Positions 8,833 to 17,485 of a DNA stretch of 51,785 nt are shown here, one piece after another (positions within the stretch are counted from its first letter, which is position 1; every line of letters begins with the position of its first letter). The notes beneath the pieces were generated by a model. That model did no database searches and was not told the origin of the DNA. It saw only the letters and a list, made by a program, of their open reading frames with translations. The position numbers were made by a program, and so were the translations under genes. This DNA is from Defluviitaleaceae bacterium (lineage in GTDB: Bacteria > Bacillota > Clostridia > Lachnospirales > WQUN01), in NCBI GenBank assembly GCA_009781725.1, contig WQVF01000018.1:1-51785 (forward strand), in the 5' to 3' direction.

Positions 8833-9537
8833 TCATCCCTTCCTATTTTCTACTTGCTTTTCAACATGGGGGCACAGAGTAACGGCAGCAAAGGCCAGTT
8901 TATCTTCTTCCACAAACATATCCTGTACCAATTGCTTGCACATGGCTATATTTTCTTTTGCCTCGGCAATTTCTTCATTATTAAGGAGATTTTCTTCGGC
9001 CAGGGACGCGAAGGCCTTACTATAGATATCCAGCATGTCCTCCGTGTCATCAGTAACAAATAAGTGGATAATTTTATTTACAATTACCGTCAGGATGGCA
9101 CTTAAAACTCCTGCCCCTACGATACCAGCGATAATCCCCAGTACCAAGCTTTCCAATACCAAACCCAGCACATGGCTACCTAGCATCCATCCTGCCGTCC
9201 CGCCTACCAGCAACATAAGTGCCAAGGTCACATTTATCACAAACTGCTTAATGGAAATCCGGCCACGGATTAAGCTGAATTTGTCGATTGCCAACAGCAC
9301 CACCACGGAGATAACCCTAGTGACCATGTTTGCCCTAAGGAGCTCGAAGGCCGAACGCAAAATCAGCCGCGGCCCGACTCTGAGCGCGTTATATAGAATT
9401 TGCGCACCCTTGGGTGCGGCCAGCTTGGCGATATCACTGCCTGAGCCGACTTTTTTTTTGATAATGGCTATCTGTAAGGCCTGGGTGCAGACTTCCGTCC
9501 CATCGAAGGCGGTATATGCTTTTATCGGTGCTGCCAT
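8833..9537 (-). CDS. Multi-pass membrane protein of unknown function
   Basis: I do not recognise a family. The start chosen is the ATG at 9537 because AGGAGG stands 7 bases upstream; an upstream in-frame start at 9609 would lie in a hairpin. The 234-residue product has a soluble N-terminus (MAAPIKAYTAFDGTEV). It then has hydrophobic stretches around residues 65-80 and two long glycine-rich spans (LALMLLVGGTAGWMLG, LGIIAGIVGAGVLSAI). The helical, acidic C-terminal tail (about residues 165-234) contains SLAEENLLNNEEIAEAKENI. It is upstream of deoC in the same operon, but nothing links it functionally to sugar-phosphate metabolism. Confidence 0.65.
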   Translation of the reverse strand: MAAPIKAYTAFDGTEVCTQALQIAIIKKKVGSGSDIAKLAAPKGAQILYNALRVGPRLILRSAFELLRANMVTRVISVVVLLAIDKFSLIRGRISIKQFVINVTLALMLLVGGTAGWMLGSHVLGLVLESLVLGIIAGIVGAGVLSAILTVIVNKIIHLFVTDDTEDMLDIYSKAFASLAEENLLNNEEIAEAKENIAMCKQLVQDMFVEEDKLAFAAVTLCPHVEKQVENRKG

Positions 9538-9583
9538 TGCGATTCCTCCTGAGCACAGCATGAAAATAGTATAGCATATAATG

Positions 9584-9625
9584 TGCACAAAAAATCCGTA
9601 TGTCACCATACGGATTTTTTGTGCA
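9584..9625 (-). terminator. Perfect 19-bp hairpin, copy 2 of a dispersed repeat
   Basis: The arms TGCACAAAAAATCCGTATG (9584-9602) and its exact complement (607-625 of this block) enclose a 4-base loop. It lies 34 bases beyond the stop of the sigma-factor operon and before the next minus-strand gene. Terminator function is likely, but the same unit occurs imperfectly at 2670-2709, which suggests a dispersed repeat. Confidence 0.65.
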
Positions 9626-9658
9626 GTTTTGCCTGTAGGTGCGAACGCAGTTTACTTC

Positions 9659-10153
9659 TTAAGGCAGGTCATCCCCTGGAATAATACGCTCTCTCATGCC
9701 GCAGACACCTACAAAATATACAGAGCCATCGGCTTCAATTACTGCATTGCCCTTTACAGGACCATAGTCATCGGTCATTTTATAAAAAAGAGTATAGTCA
9801 CCAATTTCGATAATACCATAGCCTTCGGCGGCAAAATGATTAATCATCACATCATCCAAGTCGGCGGTAAAGGACATTAATCCTCTAAGGCCTGGTATAG
9901 TGTCGGGTCTATCGTGTATATAATAGTCGCAAATAAGCGCATCCTCCGGGCACAAGTAAGCGGCGTCATGCACTTGGATTATCTCACGGATGCCGCATTC
10001 TGTTTCAAAAAGCAGAGTGCCATCTATTTCTTGCGTAACCCGAATGCTTCCGCCTATCTCATCCGCATCCACCGCCATAGAAATGGTCATACTGCCGTCT
10101 TCATGTCGTACTGCCCTAACAACTCTGTCGCGTAAGGCCGGGCTTGCTGCCAA
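9659..10153 (-). pseudogene. Downstream half of a frameshifted sigma-factor-linked membrane protein
   Basis: This frame encodes about 160 residues without a signal or membrane span. It opens in S-P-A-L-R-D-R-V-V-R-A-V-R and continues as a beta-rich domain (GSMTISMAVDADEIGGSI, later GNAVIEADGSVYFVG). It has no ribosome site of its own near the first ATG-like codon. It overlaps the end of the preceding frame (10116-10370), which ends right after a membrane span. The natural reading is one protein of about 240 residues: helical cytoplasmic part, single membrane span, then this extracellular domain. A +1 shift near 10140 breaks it. Sequencing error is the main alternative. Confidence 0.55.
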
Positions 10154-10370
10154 GGTAGCCCGCCGACAAAATCATAATTGCTATAACTGCTGCCAATATG
10201 GCAAAGGGTTTTCTGATTCTTCTTGTACCTTTCATTGTACATCGCTCCTCGTTAATTTTGGCTAATTTGCCTTTTAGGATTTCTAGGTTCTTGCCATAGT
10301 TTGCACTCTCGACAGAGAAATCCAGGCCTTTACATTTAGCCATGAGCGCATCGTCTGAACTATATCTCAT
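10116..10370 (-). pseudogene. Upstream half of the frameshifted membrane protein (possible anti-sigma factor)
   Basis: The ATG at 10370 is preferred because GGAGG lies 7 bases before it. The frame gives a charged helical N-terminus, a membrane span at residues 55-73 (PFAILAAVIAIMILSAGYL), then stops 11 residues later after leaving the frame that continues as 9659-10153. The gene follows the ECF sigma factor by 45 bases. That position, and the topology of a cytoplasmic head, single span and outer domain, fit an anti-sigma factor. No zinc-binding anti-sigma motif is seen, so that role is inferred from context. Confidence 0.5.
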
Positions 10371-10414
10371 GGGTTTTCCTCCAATCAACTAATAAAAGTC
10401 TCGAGTGGAGGCGG

Positions 10415-10981
10415 TTACACCGCCCCACGCACGCCTTCATTCGCTAATAAATTCCTCAATTTTTTTAGTGCTCTATGGACAATGACACCGACATTTGAGG
10501 CACTTATGCCCATTATGACTGCGATTTCATCGTGCTTTAGGCTTGTTGCAAATTTCATAGATAAAATTTGCCGTTCCTGCTCTTTTAGCTTGGACATCGC
10601 TGTTATCAGAGCTCTATTGTCCTCATTTATTACCACAACCTCTTCAGGCTGCCGGTTAAATGATACAATTTCCACGATACTATCCAAGGTCACGAAGTGC
10701 TTGCGCTTTTTTCCGCGCAGGTAATCTGTGACGGTGTTTTTGGCTATGCCAATAAGCCATGCCTCCACAGGGAGATTGCTGTTATATCGCTTCCAACTAG
10801 TCATTGCTTTTTCAAAAACCAAGCTTGATAGCTCTTCGGCATCAAAGTGATTGTTTATTCTAAAGCTTATATAGTTGTAAACATTTTTATAGTGTTGGTG
10901 GTATATTGACTCCAAGAGCTCGCTGTCCATTTCGGTCAGGACGTACCGCTCCTTGGCCATTACCATAGTCATCGATGACAT
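10415..10981 (-). CDS. ECF-type RNA polymerase sigma factor
   Basis: The product is 188 residues. Region 2 covers about residues 22-95, with YNYISFRINNHFDAEELSSLVFEKA and W-L-I-G-I-A-K-N-T-V-T-D-Y-L-R. Region 4 follows at about 125-185, with L-K-E-Q-E-R-Q-I-L-S-M-K-F and the helix-turn-helix HDEIAVIMGISASNVGVIV. There is no region 3, as in extracytoplasmic-function sigma factors. AGGAGG lies 4-9 bases before the ATG. The downstream frameshifted membrane gene is the presumed partner. A divergent two-component operon begins 130 bases away, but nothing shows it is the target. Confidence 0.92.
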   Translation of the reverse strand: MSSMTMVMAKERYVLTEMDSELLESIYHQHYKNVYNYISFRINNHFDAEELSSLVFEKAMTSWKRYNSNLPVEAWLIGIAKNTVTDYLRGKKRKHFVTLDSIVEIVSFNRQPEEVVVINEDNRALITAMSKLKEQERQILSMKFATSLKHDEIAVIMGISASNVGVIVHRALKKLRNLLANEGVRGAV

Positions 10982-11114
10982 AGTGCCTCCTTTCTTATAG
11001 ATGCAACTTTATCTTTGGCTGTAAACCAGTTTATAATGCTTGCAAGCTTTATACTATGGTATACGAAAAAAATGTATTTTCATTACAATAATATTCTTGA
11101 AAGAGGGGTGACCT

Positions 11115-11867
11115 ATGTATACCCTGGCACTGGTAGACGATGAAACATATATCCTGGAACTGCTGAAGGACGTTTTCCCATGGGCAGAAATGGGATTTAA
11201 AATCGTTGCCTACTGCTCTGCGTCTCATGAGATGCTAGCATATTTGCAAGAAAACCCCGTGGATGTTCTTCTTACTGATATTATCCTAGGAGGAGAAACT
11301 GGCCTTGAGCTAAGTGAAGCTGCACGGAAAATAAAACCTAACATAATAATAGTAATACTTTCAGCACATAGCGAATTCGAATATGCCCGCACAGCAATGC
11401 GGCTTAATATCTTTGATTATCTTCTCAAGCCCATTACCCATGAAGGTGTCACTAAATGCTTTGCCGCTATAAGGGACAAGCTGGATATTGCACGTAATTT
11501 ACACAAAACTAATCAGGATGAAAATTACCGTCTCAACCTGATAAAGAGCTATATCGATAAACATGTGGGAGAGGATATCTCTTTAGAAAGCATGGCGGCC
11601 CTCATTGCAATGAATCCGGCGTATTTTAGCCGGTTTTTCAAACGGCATCAGGGGATGTCTTTTCATGATTATCTGGTTGCTCGCCGTATGGAGAAGGCAA
11701 TTGATTTGCTGCAAGACCCCAGGAATAAAGTATTTGAAATATGTGCAAAGGTAGGCTACTACGGCAAGCAAAGTTTTTACAAGCAATTCCGCAAGCATAC
11801 AGGCCTGACACCGGTGCAGTATCGGGATAGAATCTTACAAACCCGGGAGGATGAACCCTATGAATAA
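11115..11867 (+). CDS. YesN-type response regulator (REC + AraC HTH)
   Basis: The 250-residue protein has a receiver domain with acidic pair D8-D9, phosphoacceptor D55 (VDVLLTD) and K105 (YLLKP). It has a C-terminal AraC/XylS double helix-turn-helix from about 140 to 240, ending F-Y-K-Q-F-R-K-H-T-G-L-T-P-V-Q-Y-R. GAGGGG precedes the ATG. The adjacent YesM-type kinase overlaps it by 8 bases, so the pair is translationally coupled. By position it should activate the sugar-transport and hydrolase genes that follow. It lacks the long central linker of many YesN proteins. Confidence 0.93.
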   Translation: MYTLALVDDETYILELLKDVFPWAEMGFKIVAYCSASHEMLAYLQENPVDVLLTDIILGGETGLELSEAARKIKPNIIIVILSAHSEFEYARTAMRLNIFDYLLKPITHEGVTKCFAAIRDKLDIARNLHKTNQDENYRLNLIKSYIDKHVGEDISLESMAALIAMNPAYFSRFFKRHQGMSFHDYLVARRMEKAIDLLQDPRNKVFEICAKVGYYGKQSFYKQFRKHTGLTPVQYRDRILQTREDEPYE

Positions 11868-13626
11868 GCTTCGCCTTCCTCAGATACTAATAAGGAATAA
11901 GCAATTTAGAGCGTCTTTTCTCAAGTATTTTGCGGGGATGGCGGTTGTGGTCTTGGTAGTGGTCATCGCATATAACATTGTCTTAAGCAATATTTACAGT
12001 CTGTACTTGCAAGATGCCCTGTATCGATATCGTGAGCAGCATATTCATATGACCGGCGATTTCGTCAGTAATATATTTGAAAGAGTAAACCAAGCCCAAT
12101 TTCTTATCACCCACAACGAGGATATTGCGGCTGTGTTAACGGCAGCCCCCGAGCTCTTACCCGATATTGCAGATTATTCTGAGGAACGGCTACGCCAATC
12201 CGACATCCATAGGGCAATAGGGCATTTATTTTATTTTACTTTTCTTCCCCCTGCGCTGCATTCCGTTTATATCTATGGCAATGCTAACAGCCATGTCCTT
12301 AGCTGGACGGATTTTCGTCCTTTTGAGGATTTTCATGACAGGGACTTTATGTATAACAGAAATATTTTTGTGCGGACGGATATGCCTGGGCAAAACCCGT
12401 CGGACATGATTACTGCCCGCCGGGAGATAGTACGTCATGGAGAGATTATAGGCATTGCCGCATTTAATATTGAGTATGACCGTTTTGCCTTCTACGTGGC
12501 TCAGGAACTTTATGGGGCTCCCACCATCGCGGCCATTGCTGATGAGGATGGCATTATTTTTTATGCAAAAAACCGAAGTCTGTTAAATACACATATGCAT
12601 GCTCATTATCTTTATGCAGCCTCATACAATGAAGCCACCGCAAATGGCATCAGCGTAATATACCGAGAGGGCCAGGTGATTTCCGCCGTGCGCTCTGTCG
12701 AGAGCATTACCATAGTAAGCACCGTTGAAAGCACCACAATCGCGTATTTTAGGGGACGCTTTTTCCGTGTTGTGATTATCGGCGGAGCTATCGGCCTAAT
12801 AGGTGCGTTTATACTGGCTTTTGGGATAGCGTTAAGGCTTTATGGCAATATGATTCGCTTGGTAAATATGATAGGGGAAGGAGGGAGCGTCAAGCTCCCT
12901 AAAGACAAAGCCTATGTAATAGAAAGCATTGCCAGTCTGACAGCCCATAACCGCCATATTGAACATGAACTTGCAGAAAAGCTAACAGCGCTAAAGAATG
13001 CGCAAGTTGTAGTGTTGCAAAATCAAATCAACCCACATTTCATACTCAACACATTACAACTGGTGAGCCTTAATGTTTTAAAGACCATTAAATCCGACAA
13101 TGATGCAACAAGAGCCATTGCCCTGCTCTCGGAAATTTTGCAGTCTAATTTAAACACTGCAGATTACATGGTGCCACTCAAAAGAGAAATCCATCAGGTA
13201 ATAAAATATATCGAAATCCAACAAATGCGGCTAAAGGAACGCTTCAACATAGACTGGGATATCCCCGAGGAGCTAATGACCTGCCAAACTGTAAAGTTTG
13301 TTATCCAGCCAATTGTAGAAAACTGCTTTAAGCATGGTCTGATGGCCAATGGGGATAAGGAAAAACGCATTGGCATAACCGCAGCCCGAGACGGTGACGC
13401 TTTATTGCTAGTCATAACAGATAATGGCAAGGGCATGGATGCAGCATCCTTTACAAACCTACAACGCAAGCTAAGCCAAAGTCACATGACCGAGAATAAA
13501 CATATAGGCCTATGCAATGTAGATAAACGAATCAAGTTGATTTTCGGAGAAAGGTACGGAGTAACCGTAGATTCCGAGCTGGGAATCGGCACCAAGATAA
13601 CAATCCGACAGAAAACAGTGAGGTAA
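11860..13626 (+). CDS. YesM-type sensor histidine kinase
   Basis: The start at 11860 is chosen because GGGAGG lies 9 bases upstream, whereas the ATG at 11851 touches the ribosome site. The 588-residue product has a membrane span at about 17-40, an extracellular sensor region, a second span at about 304-330, and a His_kinase domain with phosphoacceptor H393 in QINPHFILNTLQ. A GHKL ATPase domain follows, with V-E-N-C-F-K-H-G and D-N-G-K-G-M-D. This is the class that pairs with AraC-type regulators and usually senses carbohydrates or other extracellular ligands. The ligand here is probably a galactoside or fucoside, inferred from the neighbours. Confidence 0.92.
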   Translation: MNKLRLPQILIRNKQFRASFLKYFAGMAVVVLVVVIAYNIVLSNIYSLYLQDALYRYREQHIHMTGDFVSNIFERVNQAQFLITHNEDIAAVLTAAPELLPDIADYSEERLRQSDIHRAIGHLFYFTFLPPALHSVYIYGNANSHVLSWTDFRPFEDFHDRDFMYNRNIFVRTDMPGQNPSDMITARREIVRHGEIIGIAAFNIEYDRFAFYVAQELYGAPTIAAIADEDGIIFYAKNRSLLNTHMHAHYLYAASYNEATANGISVIYREGQVISAVRSVESITIVSTVESTTIAYFRGRFFRVVIIGGAIGLIGAFILAFGIALRLYGNMIRLVNMIGEGGSVKLPKDKAYVIESIASLTAHNRHIEHELAEKLTALKNAQVVVLQNQINPHFILNTLQLVSLNVLKTIKSDNDATRAIALLSEILQSNLNTADYMVPLKREIHQVIKYIEIQQMRLKERFNIDWDIPEELMTCQTVKFVIQPIVENCFKHGLMANGDKEKRIGITAARDGDALLLVITDNGKGMDAASFTNLQRKLSQSHMTENKHIGLCNVDKRIKLIFGERYGVTVDSELGIGTKITIRQKTVR

Positions 13627-13672
13627 TATAGCCCAAGGTAAAAAAACAAAACCAAAAGTAAAGATTGGGTAA

Positions 13673-13701
13673 TTTACTTGTGTTATTTGTGTACATATAA
13701 T
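13673..13701 (+). promoter_or_regulatory. Predicted promoter of the sugar importer operon
   Basis: TTTACT (13673-13678), a 17-base spacer and a perfect TATAAT (13696-13701) lie in the gap between the kinase and the first permease gene, about 77 bases upstream of that gene's start. Confidence 0.6.
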
Positions 13702-13718
13702 TTTTCTTAGCAGTACTG

Positions 13719-13741
13719 ATGATGTTTTCGTTTAACATCAT
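13719..13741. promoter_or_regulatory. Inverted repeat downstream of the importer promoter
   Basis: ATGATGTT and AACATCAT form perfect 8-base arms around a 7-base spacer. The site is just past the expected transcription start, so it could be an operator or a 5'-leader hairpin. The binding protein is unknown. Confidence 0.45.
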
Positions 13742-13777
13742 GCGTAAATTGGTTAAAACTCACAAAAGGTGATGCTC

Positions 13778-14707
13778 ATGACCGCTAAGAAAAAACCACC
13801 GTTTATCAAACAACAAGGCTTCAAATTATTTTTGATGCTTGCACCATTTATTGTGCTGGTGTTTCTCTTGAATTACTTGCCTCTTTGGAGCTGGCGGTTT
13901 GCATTTTATGATTTTCGGCCAGGGCTGGATATGACTTGGGACCGGTTTGTTGGGCTTGATAATTTCCGCAACCTACTGGGCAATCAATTCCAGCGGGAGC
14001 AGCTGGTGCAGGTGCTTATTAATACACTTGCAATGAGCGGTCTTGTGGTTATTACAATGCCTTTGCCTATGTTTTTTGCCATATTTCTTTCCGAGATTAA
14101 GTTTGCTCCCTTTCGCAAGACGGTACAGACCCTTACCACTATCCCTAATTTTATCAGCTGGGTTATTGTTTTTTCCGTTGCCAATGCAGCTTTTGCTACT
14201 GGGGATGGATTTGTTAATCGGTTTCTTATACAGCATGGGATAATTGAGCAGGGGATTCCTTTTCTTTCCTCTCCCAATAATGTCTGGATTACACAAATCG
14301 GCTGGTATCTTTGGAAGGGCATGGGTTGGAGTGCGATTATTTTCTTTGCGGCAATGACCAGTATCGATACTGGGCTTTACGAAGCTGCGGAATGCGATGG
14401 AGCCGGGCGGGTAGCCCGTATCCGACATATCACCATACCGGGGCTCCTTCCTACCTTGTTTGTAATGTTTGTCTTAAATATTGCCAACTTCGTTAATTTT
14501 GGCCTGGAGCAGCCCCTGGTATTTCAAAATGTGATGAATCTGCGATGGATTCAGACCTTGGATTTATTTATTTTTAACCAGGGTATTACAGGGCGGCAAC
14601 AGTCTATGGCTATTGCTGTCGGGATTTTCAAAACCATTATCAGCTTGATACTGGTGTTTGGAGCCAACGGACTTTCTAAGTTGATTCGTAAAGAATCTGT
14701 TTTCTAG
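13778..14707 (+). CDS. Sugar ABC transporter permease, LplB/UgpA type
   Basis: This is a 309-residue inner-membrane permease of the carbohydrate-uptake-1 family. It has six predicted spans and the cytoplasmic coupling loop EAAECDGAGRVARIRHITIP near residues 200-220, the EAA motif contacting the ATPase. The ATG at 13778 is chosen over the GTG at 13769 because AAAGGTGA then lies at a normal distance. Its partner permease starts 10 bases after its stop. No ATPase gene is in the operon, so a shared MsmX-type ATPase encoded elsewhere is inferred. Confidence 0.92.
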   Translation: MTAKKKPPFIKQQGFKLFLMLAPFIVLVFLLNYLPLWSWRFAFYDFRPGLDMTWDRFVGLDNFRNLLGNQFQREQLVQVLINTLAMSGLVVITMPLPMFFAIFLSEIKFAPFRKTVQTLTTIPNFISWVIVFSVANAAFATGDGFVNRFLIQHGIIEQGIPFLSSPNNVWITQIGWYLWKGMGWSAIIFFAAMTSIDTGLYEAAECDGAGRVARIRHITIPGLLPTLFVMFVLNIANFVNFGLEQPLVFQNVMNLRWIQTLDLFIFNQGITGRQQSMAIAVGIFKTIISLILVFGANGLSKLIRKESVF

Positions 14708-14717
14708 GGGGACGCAT

Positions 14718-15623
14718 ATGGCCAAGCGTAGAAATACTAAACTCAAGCTTTCTGATGTGCTGTTCTATGTCCCCACTTATATATTTTATGGGGTGTTCAC
14801 ATTCCTTTGCATCTTTCCTTTTTACTATATGCTAATCAACGCCATAAGCGCAAATGACCTTTCAGCCCGAGGACTTATTATTTTCATCCCTCAAAATATC
14901 CATTTTAATAATTTCCTTGAAGTTTTCCGGCTACGAGGTATCGGTCAAGCCACTTTTATTTCCTTTGCCCGGACTCTCTTGGGTACTGTGACCGCGGTGC
15001 TTTGTACTTCCTTTGTGGCATACCTATTGACCAAGAAAATACTGTGGGGGCAGAAATTCTGGTATAGGTTCTTTATTGTGACTATGTATCTTAATGTGGG
15101 GCTGGTACCTTGGTTTCTTAATATGCAGATGTTGGGGCTTACCAATAATTTTATGGCTTATATCATTGGAGTGGTCAATCCCTTTAATCTTGTACTGACT
15201 AAGACCTATATTGACTCCCTTCCTGCTTCTGTTGAGGAATCGGCTGAAATAGACGGTGCCGGGACTTTGAGGGTTTTCTTCCAATTGATTTTACCATTAT
15301 CCAAGCCCATCCTTGCCACTACTGCAGTGTTTACCGCGGTGCTCCAGTGGAATTCTTTTATTGATAATCTGATACTGATGACCAACGCGCCTCAATATAA
15401 TACTTTGCAGTTTGTGCTTTGGGAATTCTTTAATCGTGCTGCTTCTGTTGCGCAAATTTTACAAGGGGGACCGGGAGGGACTGCCGACCCAGCGTTGCTA
15501 ATGACAGGGACCTCTCTTCGGATGACGATTTCCATTGTAGTTGTACTACCTATAATTCTAGTTTACCCATTCTTCCAGCGTTATTTTGTCAAGGGCATTA
15601 TGCTTGGTGCTGTGAAGGGTTAA
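14718..15623 (+). CDS. Sugar ABC transporter permease, LplC/YtcP type
   Basis: This 301-residue permease is the usual partner of LplB-like proteins. It has an N-terminal span (YIFYGVFTFLCIFPFYYMLI), the family sequence NAISANDLS in the first outer loop, and the coupling loop ESAEIDGAGTLRVFFQLILP near residue 175. GGGGG precedes the ATG. Together with the 309-residue permease it should form the heterodimeric channel for an oligosaccharide delivered by the lipoprotein encoded next. Confidence 0.92.
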   Translation: MAKRRNTKLKLSDVLFYVPTYIFYGVFTFLCIFPFYYMLINAISANDLSARGLIIFIPQNIHFNNFLEVFRLRGIGQATFISFARTLLGTVTAVLCTSFVAYLLTKKILWGQKFWYRFFIVTMYLNVGLVPWFLNMQMLGLTNNFMAYIIGVVNPFNLVLTKTYIDSLPASVEESAEIDGAGTLRVFFQLILPLSKPILATTAVFTAVLQWNSFIDNLILMTNAPQYNTLQFVLWEFFNRAASVAQILQGGPGGTADPALLMTGTSLRMTISIVVVLPIILVYPFFQRYFVKGIMLGAVKG

Positions 15624-15661
15624 GTTTGAGGGCAGAGCCCTCATTTAAAGGAGGAACTATC

Positions 15662-17419
15662 ATGAAAATGAGAAAAGTTTTACTGTTATGTATCATCGCG
15701 GCCGTGGCTTTGGTTTTGTCTGCGGCATGCAGCCGTGATGATGACGAGCCTGCTGCGGAAGCGACACCGGAACCGGCAGTTGAACAACAAGCCGAAGAAA
15801 CACCTGAGCCCGAGCCTGTTACCGATGACAACGAATTTGTAACCCTGCGTGTATTCTCTATGGCCGCCAACACTTCTGGCCTTATGGACAATACCTATTG
15901 GGGAGAGTTAATCCGCCAGGACCTTAACCTGGTAATCGAGTTGCTACCCGCCGGGGATGAGGCCGACTCACGCCTTGCAGTACTTATGGCATCCCGTGAC
16001 CTTCCGGACATCACCGTGTTCCGGGACAACCCAGCCCTTGTAACCGACGCTATTGAGGCCGGATTCCTAATCAACTTGGACGATCATCATGACGCAATCC
16101 CAAATGTACTAGCCAATGCTCCAATGGCGTTGCAGTTTATGCGGGATAGTATCTCCCTGGGAACAGGTAACGCCTACGCAGTACCAAACCGTGTCACCAA
16201 CCAGGCCAACATAGCAGGCAGTGTTACCGGCCCCTATCTCCGCTGGGATTTATATATGGAGCTAGGTATGCCTCAGATGATAGATTTGGAGGATTACCTG
16301 GAAGTAATAGCGCAAATGCTTGACCTTGAACCGGAGAATCCTTTCGGCCAAAGTAACTTCGGCTTCTCGATTTTCAGCGATTGGGATGGTAATGTCTCTT
16401 GGCCTGTGCGTATTATTACAGAATATTTTGGAGTAACTCAGGATGGCTTTGGCTTCTCGGAAGTCAATTTTGCCAATAATAATCAAATTACATCGATTTA
16501 TGACGATAACAGCTATTTCCGCCGGGCAATTCATTTCCTTAATCAAGCCCACCAAATGGGTATCATGGACCCGGATATTATTACCGATACCTTTAGCGAT
16601 TATATTGAAAAGGCAAACGCCGGGCGAGTACTCTTCCAACTAATGGGATGGACTTCCTGGGCATACGAAACAGAAGAAACCCGTAACTCCATGCGGAGCT
16701 ACATGGGTGTATTCTTCGAAAACCAGCGGAAGCTTTTCCCTGCACCCCCATTTGTAGGCGACAGCAATTGGACTGCTGTTTCCGCTACCTCTAATCATCC
16801 TGACCGCGCCCTTGCACTACTTAACTATATGTATTGCTATGACGCGTTGTGGCATCTTGCCTGGGGGCCACAAGGTATTGCCTGGGATTTAAACCCAGAG
16901 GGCAAGCCCTTTAGGACAGCCCTTGGTTGGGAAATGGGCAACAACCATATTCCCTTTGAAAACGGCGGACTGATAAGCGAAGGTCTTAATCTGATGAACT
17001 GGTTTGGAATGCCCTGGCATGTAACCCATCCAAGATTTAATGCCAGAATGGATGAGCTTGACTGGCCTAGTACTGAGTACACTCCCCCTGACTTTGCGGT
17101 ATTTGAAAGCTGGCGCAGTATCACCGGTGCTTTTGACAGTATGGAATATGCCGCCCAGCGTGGTTTGTATACGATAATGCCTTTTGTACCGCCGCTGCCT
17201 CCAATGCCTGACGATTTGCAAAGGATTCTAGACCAAGTATCAGCGGAGAACTACAGCTTTACCTACCGGATGATTCTTGCAGCCAATGATGCCGAGTTTG
17301 ACGCTCTATGGGATGAATTAGTGCACAGAGCCTATGGTATGGGTGCCCAAGAGGTCAATGACTGGGTAGTGGAGCAGTTTGAGATTAGCTTGGCCGAAGG
17401 TGCTCGTTACATGTACTAA
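15662..17419 (+). CDS. Extracellular solute-binding lipoprotein (LplA-like)
   Basis: The ATG at 15662 has AAAGGAGG at the right distance; an earlier in-frame start has none. The 585-residue product has a lipoprotein signal with lipobox L-S-A-A-C23. An acidic, proline-rich linker (residues 24-58) follows, and then a large type-1 binding fold with D-L-P-D-I near residue 118. Proteins of this size beside LplB/LplC permeases bind oligosaccharides. The neighbouring fucosidase and beta-galactosidase suggest a fucosylated or galactosyl glycan, which is inferred. A strong terminator follows, so it may be made in excess over the hydrolases. Confidence 0.92.
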   Translation: MKMRKVLLLCIIAAVALVLSAACSRDDDEPAAEATPEPAVEQQAEETPEPEPVTDDNEFVTLRVFSMAANTSGLMDNTYWGELIRQDLNLVIELLPAGDEADSRLAVLMASRDLPDITVFRDNPALVTDAIEAGFLINLDDHHDAIPNVLANAPMALQFMRDSISLGTGNAYAVPNRVTNQANIAGSVTGPYLRWDLYMELGMPQMIDLEDYLEVIAQMLDLEPENPFGQSNFGFSIFSDWDGNVSWPVRIITEYFGVTQDGFGFSEVNFANNNQITSIYDDNSYFRRAIHFLNQAHQMGIMDPDIITDTFSDYIEKANAGRVLFQLMGWTSWAYETEETRNSMRSYMGVFFENQRKLFPAPPFVGDSNWTAVSATSNHPDRALALLNYMYCYDALWHLAWGPQGIAWDLNPEGKPFRTALGWEMGNNHIPFENGGLISEGLNLMNWFGMPWHVTHPRFNARMDELDWPSTEYTPPDFAVFESWRSITGAFDSMEYAAQRGLYTIMPFVPPLPPMPDDLQRILDQVSAENYSFTYRMILAANDAEFDALWDELVHRAYGMGAQEVNDWVVEQFEISLAEGARYMY

Positions 17420-17430
17420 GAAGCTAAGAC

Positions 17431-17469
17431 AAACCACCTCGCTGTCGATAACGGCGGGGTGGTTTTTTT
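17431..17469 (+). terminator. Rho-independent terminator or attenuator inside the sugar locus
   Basis: The arms AAACCACCTCGC and GCGGGGTGGTTT (one G-T pair) are followed by seven T. It sits between the binding-protein gene and the uroporphyrinogen-decarboxylase-like gene. It should limit readthrough into the enzyme genes; no separate promoter was seen after it. Confidence 0.8.
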
Positions 17470-17485
17470 GTGAAATGAGGACAAT

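Noticed and set aside
10116-10153. Programmed ribosomal frameshift joining the two sigma-linked frames
   Set aside because: No slippery heptamer or clear downstream pseudoknot was seen; a simple indel is more economical.
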